A DNA stretch of 64,000 bases, taken from the NCBI RefSeq assembly GCF_004104075.1, contig NZ_QOVK01000003.1, positions 1 to 64,000 of the forward strand, read 5' to 3'. Source of the stretch: Leeuwenhoekiella polynyae. Its GTDB lineage: Bacteria > Bacteroidota > Bacteroidia > Flavobacteriales > Flavobacteriaceae. A program made the translations under genes and the position numbers. The notes under the pieces were generated by a model that saw only the letters and a list, made by a program, of their open reading frames with translations, was not told the DNA's origin and ran no database searches. Shown here in pieces: positions 46,926 to 55,611 of this stretch (position 1 is the first letter of the stretch; the number at the start of each line of letters is the position of its first letter).

Positions 46926-47012
46926 AATGTATTCAGTATTAAAAAATTGTTCTATAAAAACACCCAAAAGAACAGGTGAATCGTTTCAAATTAAGTTAAG
47001 AGAATTTATTGG

Positions 47013-47483
47013 CTATATCAAGCCCAGAAGCCTAAGAATAATTGCAAGCTGACCAGCATGATACGCATTATGTTCTATAACCAGCATTAGCTCGCGCAAA
47101 ACACTTTGTTTGTCACCGTGCTTAACCACCTGTAGTAAGTCTGTTTTTTCATCTTCAATAAAAGCTATAAGAACGTTTCGATCTTCAAAAAAATCAGAAA
47201 CTAAAGATTTCCATTCCTCTTTAGTTTCAGCCCTATTTTCTGTGGGCCAGTAATCTTTAGGCCAACTCGGTGTTACATAGGATTCGGCTAAGCAAAAATT
47301 CAATATATCTTTTTGGGCATAAACCATATGGTAAAAAACTTCATAAAAAGAATAAGGCAAACCCACAGGACGCTCTCCACTTTTCTTATAAGAAATATCT
47401 TCAAGAAGATCTTCTACATTTTTAAAAGCCTCCCCACCTTGAAGATGTCTTAAAAGCTGTTCTTTAAGTAATGTTTGTGTCAT
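47013..47483 (-). CDS. DinB family protein
   Basis: This 156-residue protein fits the DinB/YfiT-like four-helix bundle, with the characteristic metal-binding His residues at YHMVYAQKD and EHNAYHAGQLAIILR. Members often act as thiol-dependent enzymes or are of unknown function; no specific reaction can be given. It overlaps by 1 nt (TAATG) the small membrane protein gene upstream, suggesting translational coupling. Confidence 0.88.
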   Translation of the reverse strand: MTQTLLKEQLLRHLQGGEAFKNVEDLLEDISYKKSGERPVGLPYSFYEVFYHMVYAQKDILNFCLAESYVTPSWPKDYWPTENRAETKEEWKSLVSDFFEDRNVLIAFIEDEKTDLLQVVKHGDKQSVLRELMLVIEHNAYHAGQLAIILRLLGLI

Positions 47484-47662
47484 TAAACACGTCCTTTTAG
47501 TGCATTAAAAACCCAGGCGATTGCAAAAAAACCAATCCCTACTGAGGCAAAGCCCCAACCAGCGACTTCATTGTATCTAAATGCACCCAGAAATATAAGA
47601 CCGAGTCCAACCACAATCATTATAAAAGTAGCCCAACCCAATACAGTATTTTTATTCATCAT
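47483..47662 (-). CDS. Small membrane protein of the flavobacterial CAL67264-like kind (59 residues)
   Basis: Two adjacent ATG codons at 47662 and 47659 open MMNKNTVLGWATFIMIVVGL, and the frame ends in GRV with a TAA sharing one base with the ATG of the DinB gene. The protein has two hydrophobic helices separated by AFRYNEVAGW. It resembles a small family of conserved flavobacterial membrane proteins; I name this from memory of such proteins. Function is unknown. Confidence 0.75.
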   Translation of the reverse strand: MMNKNTVLGWATFIMIVVGLGLIFLGAFRYNEVAGWGFASVGIGFFAIAWVFNALKGRV

Positions 47663-47682
47663 AGTTTTTATTTTTTTGCGTC

Positions 47683-47708
47683 TTGTAAAAGTTGTGAAGC
47701 TTTTACAA
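47683..47708 (-). repeat. Inverted repeat upstream of the small membrane protein gene
   Basis: TTGTAAAAG pairs perfectly with CTTTTACAA around an eight-base loop, about 20-45 nt before the ATG at 47662. It could be an operator or an RNA hairpin in the leader. Confidence 0.45.
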
Positions 47709-47949
47709 CCAGGCTATCCGCTATATCTTTTTATATTCCTTTTCAAAAAAAGCATCAAAAAAGGATGCCGCCGCTATCCCTTACGCATCGAAGCATAGAG
47801 CACAAATATCGCATTTTTCATATAAATAGTAGCGTGTATTGATATAACGATTTCGTATTTTCGTTACCACACTATGCTCCGTTTTACTTATTCTGGTCTA
47901 CTATCTATTTACATAAAGACCAGTTTTTAAGAGCGTTTAAATTTTATAG

Positions 47950-49578
47950 ATGGATATCAAATTCAATAAAAACGAAGACCATAATAAGCTTCTTGTTTCA
48001 GACTTAAAAAGAAAATTTGCTCAGGTAAAACTGGGCGGAGGTGAAAAGCGTATCGCAAAACAACACGAAAAAGGCAAGCTTACTGCTAGGGAACGCATCG
48101 ATTTTTTACTCGACAAACCCGAAAAAGCTATTGAAATTGCTGCGTTTGCCGGCGAAGGCATGTATGAAGAACACGGTGGCTGCCCAAGCGGTGGTGTTGT
48201 TGTTAAAATAGGGCACATTAGCGGAAAACAATGTATTGTAGTAGCTAACGATGCCACTGTAAAAGCAGGAGCCTGGTTTCCTATAACCGGAAAGAAAAAC
48301 CTGCGCGCACAAGAATTGAGTATAGAAAACAAGCTTCCTATAATTTATCTAGTTGACAGTGCAGGTGTATATCTACCGATGCAAGATGAGATTTTCCCAG
48401 ATAAGGAACATTTTGGCCGAATCTTTAGAAATAATGCGGTGATGAGTAGTATGGGAATCACACAGATCAGTGCAGTAATGGGTAGCTGTGTTGCCGGTGG
48501 CGCGTACCTGCCTATTATGAGTGATGAAGCGATGATAGTAGACAAAACCGGTAGTATTTTTCTGGCTGGTAGTTATTTAGTAAAAGCGGCAATTGGAGAA
48601 AGCGTTGACAACGAGACTTTAGGTGGTGCAACTACGCATTGTGAGATAAGCGGCGTCACAGATTATAAAGCGACTGATGATCGCGATGCTTTGACGCGAA
48701 TAAAAAATATAATGGGGAAAATAGGTGATTTTGACAAAGCCGGTTTTAATCGTACTTCACCTGCTAAACCCAAAGAAAACCCTCAGGATATCTATGGAAT
48801 TCTTCCTGCTAAACGCAGCGATCAATATGATATGACTGAAATCATCAAACGTCTGGTTGATGATTCTGAATTTGAAGAATACAAAAAAGGTTATGGTCAA
48901 ACACTTATTACGGCTTATGCTCGTATAGATGGCTGGGCTGTGGGTATAATTGCTAATCAGCGAAAGATTGTAAAAACTAAAAAAGGGGAGATGCAGTTTG
49001 GCGGAGTGATCTACAGCGACAGTGCTGATAAGGCTACGCGTTTTATAGCCAACTGTAATCAGAAAAAAATTCCGTTAGTGTTTTTACAAGATGTTACCGG
49101 CTTTATGGTAGGTAGTAAAAGTGAGCACGGGGGTATTATAAAAGACGGAGCTAAAATGGTTAACGCTGTTAGTAATAGTGTAGTTCCTAAATTTACAATT
49201 GTGATAGGCAACTCATACGGTGCGGGCAACTATGCCATGTGTGGTAAAGCTTACGATCCGCGGTTGATTGTTGCCTGGCCATCAGCAGAATTGGCCGTGA
49301 TGAGTGGTAACAGTGCCGCAAAAGTTTTGCTTCAAATAGAAACGGCTTCTTTAAAAAAGCAAGGAAAAGAAATCACTCCAGAAGTTGAAAAAGAACTTTA
49401 TGACACTATCAAAGCGCGATACGATAAGCAGGTTTCTCCGTATTATGCTGCTTCTCGTATTTGGACTGATGCTGTTATAGATCCGCTTCAAACCCGTCAC
49501 TGGATCTCAACAGGAATCGAAGCTGCTAACCATGCTCCTATCGAGAAAAAATTCAACCTTGGAATTATACAGGTTTAG
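47950..49578 (+). CDS. Acyl-CoA carboxylase beta subunit, methylcrotonyl-CoA carboxylase type
   Basis: This 542-residue protein is the carboxyltransferase subunit of a biotin-dependent acyl-CoA carboxylase. The N-terminal half has KLTARERIDFLLD and an acyl-CoA oxyanion region (GSCVAGGAYLPIMSDEAMIV). The C-terminal half has LQDVTGFMVGSKSEHGGIIK and IGNSYGAGNYAMCGKAYDPR, whose details resemble methylcrotonyl-CoA rather than propionyl-CoA carboxylase. Its biotin-carrying alpha partner is not in the window, so the complex cannot be confirmed. The next gene begins 5 nt after its stop. Confidence 0.9.
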   Translation: MDIKFNKNEDHNKLLVSDLKRKFAQVKLGGGEKRIAKQHEKGKLTARERIDFLLDKPEKAIEIAAFAGEGMYEEHGGCPSGGVVVKIGHISGKQCIVVANDATVKAGAWFPITGKKNLRAQELSIENKLPIIYLVDSAGVYLPMQDEIFPDKEHFGRIFRNNAVMSSMGITQISAVMGSCVAGGAYLPIMSDEAMIVDKTGSIFLAGSYLVKAAIGESVDNETLGGATTHCEISGVTDYKATDDRDALTRIKNIMGKIGDFDKAGFNRTSPAKPKENPQDIYGILPAKRSDQYDMTEIIKRLVDDSEFEEYKKGYGQTLITAYARIDGWAVGIIANQRKIVKTKKGEMQFGGVIYSDSADKATRFIANCNQKKIPLVFLQDVTGFMVGSKSEHGGIIKDGAKMVNAVSNSVVPKFTIVIGNSYGAGNYAMCGKAYDPRLIVAWPSAELAVMSGNSAAKVLLQIETASLKKQGKEITPEVEKELYDTIKARYDKQVSPYYAASRIWTDAVIDPLQTRHWISTGIEAANHAPIEKKFNLGIIQV

Positions 49579-49583
49579 TAGTT

Positions 49584-50003
49584 ATGAAAAAAACTGGCTC
49601 AATTGCTGTAGCTATAATTTCATTCTTAATATTTGGAGGAATCAGCTATTACTTGGTATCTAAACTATTTAGACCTGATGTTCAAGAGAATCTAATTGAA
49701 GTTGCTCTTGAGCTCAATAAACAAGCTCCCATTCAAGTTGATGAAGAAACACGCCTGGATAGTGCAGCTGTTACCGGAGATAGAATCTTTGATTATTACT
49801 ATACGCTCATATACCGTTCTGATATGGTGAATGAAGATACTATTGCTAAAAACATCAAACCAGGAATTATAGCTCAACTAAAGTCTAGTCAAGAGATGAG
49901 CTACTTTAAAGAAAATGACGTTACCCTAAATTATAATTATTATGGTTATGACGGAAAGCCTGCTGCCTCATTAAAGATTACACCAGATCTTTATAGAAAT
50001 TAA
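49584..50003 (+). CDS. Small single-span membrane protein of unknown function
   Basis: This 139-residue protein has one N-terminal membrane helix (SIAVAIISFLIFGGISYYLV) and a soluble domain of about 110 residues with several Tyr and Asp (DYYYTLIYRSDMVNEDTIAK). No family is recognised. It sits 5 nt downstream of the carboxylase gene and 36 nt before the histidine kinase, so all three are probably one transcript. Confidence 0.7.
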   Translation: MKKTGSIAVAIISFLIFGGISYYLVSKLFRPDVQENLIEVALELNKQAPIQVDEETRLDSAAVTGDRIFDYYYTLIYRSDMVNEDTIAKNIKPGIIAQLKSSQEMSYFKENDVTLNYNYYGYDGKPAASLKITPDLYRN

Positions 50004-50039
50004 CTTATCTTCATCCCTTAACTACTCCCAACTCATATT

Positions 50040-51128
50040 ATGTTTTCTGAAAAGAAACACTTAGACCAGACGCTCTATAACTTAGATTATTTTTTTGAAT
50101 TGTCCCCAGATGTTATGTGTATTGCTGGCTACGATGGATATTTTAGAAAAGTAAATCCTGCTCTTGTCAAGACACTAGGCTATAGCGAAGAAGAATTATT
50201 TTCAAAACCCATTTCTGAATTCATTCACGAAGACGACAGGTCTCTTACAAGTAAAAAACGTAAGAACTTGCTTAACGTAAATGAATTAACACAATTTGAA
50301 AATAGATATGTTCATAAGAATGGTGGCGTTGTATGGTTTCACTGGTCTTCAATTACACTAAAAGATGAACAGATCATTTATGCAGTAGCGAAAGATATCA
50401 CAATAAAGAAAAATATTGAACTTGAGCGAAACAACCTTCTGAAACAATTGAATGAAAGCAATAAGGATTTAAAGCATTTTAATTATTCAAGCTCACACGA
50501 TTTGCGCTCGCCACTGAGCAATCTAGTCGCTCTTCATCAACTTATTGATGAATCTAAAATTAATGACCCAGAGGTATTAGAATACATAAAGCTACTCCGC
50601 CTTTCTACTGAAAACCTGCAAGAGGTTATATCCTCTTACCTTGATAGCTGGATAAAAAAAGACCGGCTCAATTTGGAATTAAGGCCTTTAAATTTTAAAG
50701 AAGTGTTAGCCACTACTCAAAACTCTATCAAGCAGCTTATCGAAAAAAACAATGCGATAGTTCAATATAATTTTGAGGCAGCTCCTACTGTTAGTTTTAA
50801 TCTAAATTTTCTACAAAGTATTTTTCTCAACTTAATAACAAATAGTATAAAATATGCTAATCCAGGCGTTGATCCGGTAATACGTATATATTCTTCAAGG
50901 TCTGAAGGCAGCATAAAACTCATCTTTGAAGACAATGGCTCTGGTATAGATTTAAAGAGCGCGGGTGATAAAATTTTTAAAATTCATCAGCAGTTCCACG
51001 GAAATGAAGACAGCAAAGGAATAGGACTGTATCTGGTTTACAATCACATCACTAGCCTCGGAGGCAGCATTAAACTCGAAAGCAAATTAAATGAAGGAGT
51101 CAGATTTACCTTAACATTTAAAGATTAG
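50040..51128 (+). CDS. PAS-domain sensor histidine kinase, soluble
   Basis: This 362-residue kinase has a PAS sensor domain (residues ~13-125, FELSPDVMCIAGYDGYFRKV), a HisKA dimerisation helix with phosphorylatable His153 in SSSHDLRSPLSNL, and a HATPase domain with N box LNLITNSIKYAN and G boxes FEDNGSGIDL and KGIGLYLV. It has no transmembrane segment, so it senses an internal signal or is recruited by a partner. No response regulator is encoded beside it: an orphan kinase. It follows the small membrane protein, which could provide a membrane tie. Confidence 0.88.
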   Translation: MFSEKKHLDQTLYNLDYFFELSPDVMCIAGYDGYFRKVNPALVKTLGYSEEELFSKPISEFIHEDDRSLTSKKRKNLLNVNELTQFENRYVHKNGGVVWFHWSSITLKDEQIIYAVAKDITIKKNIELERNNLLKQLNESNKDLKHFNYSSSHDLRSPLSNLVALHQLIDESKINDPEVLEYIKLLRLSTENLQEVISSYLDSWIKKDRLNLELRPLNFKEVLATTQNSIKQLIEKNNAIVQYNFEAAPTVSFNLNFLQSIFLNLITNSIKYANPGVDPVIRIYSSRSEGSIKLIFEDNGSGIDLKSAGDKIFKIHQQFHGNEDSKGIGLYLVYNHITSLGGSIKLESKLNEGVRFTLTFKD

Positions 51129-51247
51129 GCATTTAACCCGATCCCTTCTTATTTACCTGTAAGTTCGATTTAAAAATCTGTGTTATATTCCCATTTAATT
51201 TAACTAAATCGGTTAAGCCTCTATAAAAGAATGCTAAAGAACTATTC

Positions 51248-51255
51248 TATCTTTG
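51248..51255 (+). promoter_or_regulatory. -7 element of the MFS exporter gene
   Basis: TATCTTTG matches TAnnTTTG, 52 nt before the ATG at 51307, directly in front of the palindromic operator. Confidence 0.6.
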
Positions 51256-51260
51256 CATAT

Positions 51261-51284
51261 TAATAGCAATTATAATTGCTATTA
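51261..51284 (+). promoter_or_regulatory. 24-bp perfect palindrome, candidate operator
   Basis: The half-site TAATAGCAATTA is followed by its exact complement, giving a 24-bp perfect palindrome starting 5 nt after the -7 element and thus covering the likely transcription start. Position and symmetry suggest a repressor site (MarR or TetR type) for the MFS gene. No regulator gene is adjacent, so the repressor would act from elsewhere. Confidence 0.7.
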
Positions 51285-51306
51285 TGATAAATGAAAACAT
51301 ATTTAT

Positions 51307-52482
51307 ATGCTTAAGAAGAGTCTGATTGCGTTAGCTATAGGAGGTTTTGGGATAGGGATGACTGAGTTTGTGATGATGGGGATTTTACCTGATGTTGCAA
51401 AAGACCTCAATATCACCATACCTCAAGCAGGTCATTTTATTTCTGCTTATGCTTTGGGTGTTGTCATTGGCGCTCCTATTTTGGTAGGTATTGCTGGGAA
51501 TTATTCTCCCAAAAAAATCTTACTCTCTTTGATGATAGCATTTACGGTATTCAATTCTTTATCAGTATTTGCTTCTTCTTATGGTTTTATGCTTATATCC
51601 AGATTACTATCTGGTCTTCCGCACGGGGCATTCTTTGGGGTTGGTGCTGTAGTTGCCAGCAGATTAGTTCCTAAAGAAAAAGCGGCGAGTGCTGTTGCCA
51701 TGATGTTTAGTGGTCTTACAATTGCTAATATAATAGGGATTCCACTAGGAACTTATGTGGGGCATAATATTTCTTGGCGCTATACTTTTATGATTGTGGT
51801 AGCTGTAGGTTTGATAACCGTTTTAGCTATTAAATTTTGGCTTCCGAAAATTGAAAAATCAGAACCTATACCTTTAAAACAGGCGCTTAAGATATTTAAA
51901 CGCACTGAACTATGGCTGATCCTCGCAATAACAGCTGTAGGTACCGGTGGGTTTTTCGCGTGGTATAGCTACATAACCCCACTTTTAACAGATGTTAGTG
52001 GTTTTGATAGCGACATGGTTATTTTTATCCTGATGCTTGCGGGTCTGGGAATGACCTTTGGTAATATTTTAGGAGGAAAGTTAGCTGATAAATTTTCTCC
52101 TATTAAAGCCACTGCACTACTTTTGAGTATGATGAGTATTTGCCTGCTCACCATATTTGTAATCGCCCCTATACAATGGGCAATGTTACTAATGGTTTTT
52201 GTAACCGGTGCTTTTGCTTTTTCAACAGCACCCTCTATACAAATGCTAATGATTAAATCTGCGAAAGAATCTGAGATGTTAGCTTCATCAGTAAATCAAG
52301 CGGCATTTAATATTGCCAATGCCGTAGGTGCTTTTTTAGGTGGCTTACCTATTGCTGCAGGATATGGTTACACTTCTCCAGAGCTTGTAGGAGCTTCTCT
52401 AGCTTTTGGAGGTGTGATCCTCTCTATAAGTGTAATTGCATTACGTAAGAAAAGAGCAAAGCTCATTCTAGAGCAGGCTTAA
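51307..52482 (+). CDS. MFS transporter, DHA1 (AraJ-like) family
   Basis: This 391-residue protein has about 12 transmembrane helices. The N-terminal FGIGMTEFVMMGILPDVAKD and the AHxD-like loop GNYSPKKILLSLM fit DHA1 sugar/drug efflux proteins such as AraJ; the motif C-like LSGLPHGAFFGVGAVVASRL is present in the fifth helix. It should export a small molecule using the proton gradient; substrate unknown. The palindromic operator suggests induction by a ligand of a repressor. The stop is 8 nt from the convergent M24 gene. Confidence 0.88.
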   Translation: MLKKSLIALAIGGFGIGMTEFVMMGILPDVAKDLNITIPQAGHFISAYALGVVIGAPILVGIAGNYSPKKILLSLMIAFTVFNSLSVFASSYGFMLISRLLSGLPHGAFFGVGAVVASRLVPKEKAASAVAMMFSGLTIANIIGIPLGTYVGHNISWRYTFMIVVAVGLITVLAIKFWLPKIEKSEPIPLKQALKIFKRTELWLILAITAVGTGGFFAWYSYITPLLTDVSGFDSDMVIFILMLAGLGMTFGNILGGKLADKFSPIKATALLLSMMSICLLTIFVIAPIQWAMLLMVFVTGAFAFSTAPSIQMLMIKSAKESEMLASSVNQAAFNIANAVGAFLGGLPIAAGYGYTSPELVGASLAFGGVILSISVIALRKKRAKLILEQA

Positions 52483-52490
52483 CTTTTTAT

Positions 52491-53810
52491 TTAATCAACT
52501 AGAATGAGTTCTTCCTGACGCTTGTTAATGTATTCAAAGCCTTTAGGTCCCCAAAATCCATCTTCTTCAAGCATTATACGTATGTCTTTATTCCACTCAG
52601 GGATGTTTACCGTGGTGTTAAGTTCTATAGCATAAGCCGTATTCTCAAAGAGTTTATAATCTCCTGTACCCGGAACGCCTTCTTGAGAATCCCACATCCC
52701 AATTGTAGGACCGGCAGAATGCCCGTAAAGCCCTAATGGGTGCGTATAAATAGATGGACGCAAACCTTCTGACCTTGCTTCAGTTAGCGCCTCTTTTAAG
52801 ATGGTGTTTCCGGTTTTTCCAGTTTCAAAATGAGAAGTAAATATATCTTGTACCTGATTACCTTTCGCGAAAGCATCAACTAAAAATTGTGGAGCTTGGG
52901 TTTCACCCTTTTTTAAAACATATGCGTGCTCTTGCACATCAGTATTCAGTCTTAAATATGTGATTCCGAAATCACAATGCAGCAAATCTCCCGGTAAAAT
53001 TATCTGACCTTCATTATGATTTTTAAAAGCCGTGATATGACTTTCTAAAGGCTCGTCTGACCGCTGAATATCTATAGTAGGATGAAACCAGGTTTCAAGC
53101 CCCAGATCAGTCACCTTTTGCCTCATAAACCACACTACATCTTCTGTATTTGTTTTTCCCGGTGTTATTACTTTAGAACTGAAAGCCTCGTTTATGATGT
53201 CGTGAGTAACACCCACTAACTCTTCAAAAAGTTGCATCTCAACTGCGCTTCGCGTCTCTATCCAACCTACAGCAAGTGGTTCTGCGGAAACAACTCTAGA
53301 TTTATAAGAAGCAGGTAAGACATTCATAAAAACATCATAATCAGTTTTAGAAATACCATCGGCAATGCCATAATCATCTGAATAATTCAGCGCTATCTTT
53401 TTAGGATTACGAACTTCAATAATCTTTAGCAAAGCCTGCCACTGATCAGGTTCTTCTTCTTTATTCCAAGCTGATGTGATATTGTCTCCAATATTGTAAC
53501 GTGCCACGGCCAGTTTTTCTACTTTAAACTTATCAGAATCATAATTAAAAACCAGAATAGTACGTCTTCGTGCGTTTAACCATGTTGAAGGCAGCATGGT
53601 TTTAACAACAGGGTCTTCATTATATTCTCGGGTAATTAAAATCCACATATCTATACCAGTGCGATCCATAATATCCGGCAAGACGTGATCAAAGCGTTCC
53701 GCTAAAATCTTATCGATTAAAGACGCCCGATCGCGTTCGGGTAAAATCTGACTTTGTACAGAATGGATAGTTGTAATTAAGGCTAGAGAAAGTAGGAGAA
53801 TATAACGCAT
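52491..53810 (-). CDS. M24 family metallopeptidase, Xaa-Pro aminopeptidase-like, exported
   Basis: This 439-residue protein has a signal peptide (MRYILLLSLALITTIHSVQS) and a creatinase-type N-terminal domain, then the pita-bread fold. Metal-binding positions are visible as HCDFGITYLRLNTDVQEH, HPLGLYGHSAGPTIG and a late Glu in FENTAYAIELNTT; the catalytic region reads less like canonical aminopeptidase P than its exported Bacteroidetes relatives. It likely trims peptides in the periplasm. It is convergent with the MFS gene. Confidence 0.85.
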   Translation of the reverse strand: MRYILLLSLALITTIHSVQSQILPERDRASLIDKILAERFDHVLPDIMDRTGIDMWILITREYNEDPVVKTMLPSTWLNARRRTILVFNYDSDKFKVEKLAVARYNIGDNITSAWNKEEEPDQWQALLKIIEVRNPKKIALNYSDDYGIADGISKTDYDVFMNVLPASYKSRVVSAEPLAVGWIETRSAVEMQLFEELVGVTHDIINEAFSSKVITPGKTNTEDVVWFMRQKVTDLGLETWFHPTIDIQRSDEPLESHITAFKNHNEGQIILPGDLLHCDFGITYLRLNTDVQEHAYVLKKGETQAPQFLVDAFAKGNQVQDIFTSHFETGKTGNTILKEALTEARSEGLRPSIYTHPLGLYGHSAGPTIGMWDSQEGVPGTGDYKLFENTAYAIELNTTVNIPEWNKDIRIMLEEDGFWGPKGFEYINKRQEELILVD

Positions 53811-53856
53811 GAATCAATTTTAAGTACACCCGAAATTACGCATTAACCCCTAATAA

Positions 53857-53882
53857 AAAAAGGTGCTCAGAGCACCTTTTAA
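53857..53882 (-). terminator. Terminator after the Gly/Tyr-rich exported protein gene
   Basis: On the minus strand AAAAGGTGC pairs with GCACCTTTT around a short TCTGA loop, followed by a T-run. It lies about 90 nt beyond the stop at 53971. Confidence 0.7.
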
Positions 53883-53970
53883 TTCAGAATTGATATGAAA
53901 TCATTTAAGACTTTTATTTAGAGATCAACTTACACTTGATCAAGACCTTGAAAATAGATTCACAGTCAGG

Positions 53971-54438
53971 TTATTCATTGTCCCGTTTCTTTTTCCGTTT
54001 TCTAACTGCACTACTAGAAAAGTCCATTTCCATAAACTTAGTAAGTTCTTCTTCAGTAAGAATAGATCTCAAATCGGTTTTAAACTCTTCCTGCATACGC
54101 TCAAAATCTTTACGCAGAGTCTCTTGATCTTTAATCTTATCTTTCTGTAATGCCATCACTTCGTTATAGTAATCTTCAAGATAAGTACGCAGTACTTCAG
54201 TCTGAAACGGGTCTAGTTCAAATTCTGCTACATAATCTGGCAAACGCTCCTCTGCAATTTCTGCAGCTGTAGGCGGCTCCTCTGTGGGGCCTTGTGGAGT
54301 TTGACTTGCTCCCATTCTACTAGCTCCCATCCCCATACGACTGCGGCCATAACCACCATACCCACGCCCGTAACCATATTGAGCTGATAAAGATTGAATT
54401 GATAAAAGTGTAATTGCGATTATAGCTATGTAGCGCAT
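53971..54438 (-). CDS. Exported protein with Gly/Tyr/Arg-rich start and helical domain
   Basis: This 155-residue protein starts at the ATG at 54438, giving a signal peptide (MRYIAIIAITLLSIQSLSAQ). The mature part begins with a low-complexity stretch (YGYGRGYGGYGRSRMGMGAS) that reads like a disordered or sticky segment. A helical domain of about 85 residues follows (FELDPFQTEVLRTYLEDYYN to LTEEELTKFMEMDF) with a very basic tail (KRKKKR). It may resemble Spy-like chaperones in its long helices, but the LTxxQ signature is absent. Function unknown. Confidence 0.7.
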   Translation of the reverse strand: MRYIAIIAITLLSIQSLSAQYGYGRGYGGYGRSRMGMGASRMGASQTPQGPTEEPPTAAEIAEERLPDYVAEFELDPFQTEVLRTYLEDYYNEVMALQKDKIKDQETLRKDFERMQEEFKTDLRSILTEEELTKFMEMDFSSSAVRKRKKKRDNE

Positions 54439-54453
54439 AATTAAAATTTTAGC

Positions 54454-54461
54454 CAAAGATA
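54454..54461 (-). promoter_or_regulatory. -7 element of the Gly/Tyr-rich exported protein gene
   Basis: The minus strand reads TATCTTTG (TAnnTTTG), 15 nt before the ATG at 54438. The same element lies upstream of rpsU, the MFS gene and the 54-residue membrane protein gene. Confidence 0.55.
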
Positions 54462-54523
54462 ATAAGTTTAAATCGAAAAGAAATGTTTATCTTCTTTGAG
54501 AATGTTTTAAGCACAAACTATGC

Positions 54524-55600
54524 CTAAATTTCTTCTTCAGCTGTAAGACTCTTCAAAATAGCACCTCGCTTCATTTTTCCGTTCGCTGTACGTATAAATT
54601 TAGGCGTACAATAAATACGTTTTGGAGTTTCATATTTACCCAAAACCTCAAAATTAAGTCTTGAAGCATCAAAACTATCGCACTCAATAACCAGGATTAA
54701 ACGTTCACCCAATGCATCATCAGGCTCACTGCCTATTATAAAAGGGATATCTATCTGATGAGCTAATTTTTGCTCTATAGTTTCGGGATACAGTTTTATA
54801 CCACCACTGTTTATCACATTATCTACACGACCAAGCCACAAAAATTTCTTGTAAGAAATCAAATCTACCAAGTCATTGGTAATTATAGGGTCTGTTGCTA
54901 CCTTTGGAGCTTTTATCACCAGACAACCGCGCTCGTCTTTGCTTACAGTGACTTTGTTGAGTGTTTTAAAAGGTGTATCTGTATCTTTATTCTTTTTTGA
55001 ATTGATACGTCTCACGGCGATATGGGTAACCGTTTCAGTCATCCCGTAAGTTTCATAAATCTTAGCCGAACTATCTTTTACCAGCTCCTTTAAGGTTTGA
55101 GAGAATGGACCACCCCCTATGATCAATTTGCCTAAAAGATGCAAGCGAGCAACACTGTTATCAAGCTGAAACGGGGTCATTGCCGAAAAATCATAACGCT
55201 TCAAAACCTGATCTAAAGGATTAGATTTAGGCGGGACCAAATCTAGCTTCCACCCTAATGTAACAGCTCTTACAAACATCATCTTACCAGCGATATAACG
55301 TGTAGGCAAGCAATGTAAAGCTGTAGAACCAGCTTCTAATTTGAATCTTCTCCCTGTTGCTTTTGCACTGTTTACCATGTGTCGTTTAAGCAACTTGATA
55401 CTTTTTGGTGCGCCGGTAGAGCCCGAAGTATTCACCAAAACATAATCTTTATCGTTAAGCCAATCTAATATGAACTCACCCAATTCTTGCTCATAAAGCT
55501 CTCCTGTTTTCTGAATTTCAAGAGCAAACTCCTTTAAGCCAGAGACTTTTAGAGGCATTCCATTTAATTGAAATTCTGAGTGTACAGGATATTTAGACAT
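54524..55600 (-). CDS. menE: O-succinylbenzoate--CoA ligase
   Basis: This 358-residue AMP-forming ligase activates o-succinylbenzoate to its CoA ester for menaquinone synthesis. The AMP-binding motif is VNTSGSTGAPKS, adenylation motifs include TYGMTETVTHIA, the hinge region is WLGRVDNVINSGGIKLYP, and the C-terminal lysine lies in TANGKMKRG. The protein is short for an AMP-ligase, as is usual for MenE in this phylum. I start at the ATG at 55600. It is the last gene of the men cluster. Confidence 0.9.
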   Translation of the reverse strand: MSKYPVHSEFQLNGMPLKVSGLKEFALEIQKTGELYEQELGEFILDWLNDKDYVLVNTSGSTGAPKSIKLLKRHMVNSAKATGRRFKLEAGSTALHCLPTRYIAGKMMFVRAVTLGWKLDLVPPKSNPLDQVLKRYDFSAMTPFQLDNSVARLHLLGKLIIGGGPFSQTLKELVKDSSAKIYETYGMTETVTHIAVRRINSKKNKDTDTPFKTLNKVTVSKDERGCLVIKAPKVATDPIITNDLVDLISYKKFLWLGRVDNVINSGGIKLYPETIEQKLAHQIDIPFIIGSEPDDALGERLILVIECDSFDASRLNFEVLGKYETPKRIYCTPKFIRTANGKMKRGAILKSLTAEEEI

Positions 55601-55611
55601 CACTTTATGAT

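Noticed and set aside
51284-51314. Short open frames after the palindrome, possible leader peptide for the MFS gene
   Set aside because: They are only seven to a few dozen codons, out of frame with the MFS gene, and show no terminator alternation, so a leader-peptide mechanism is not supported.
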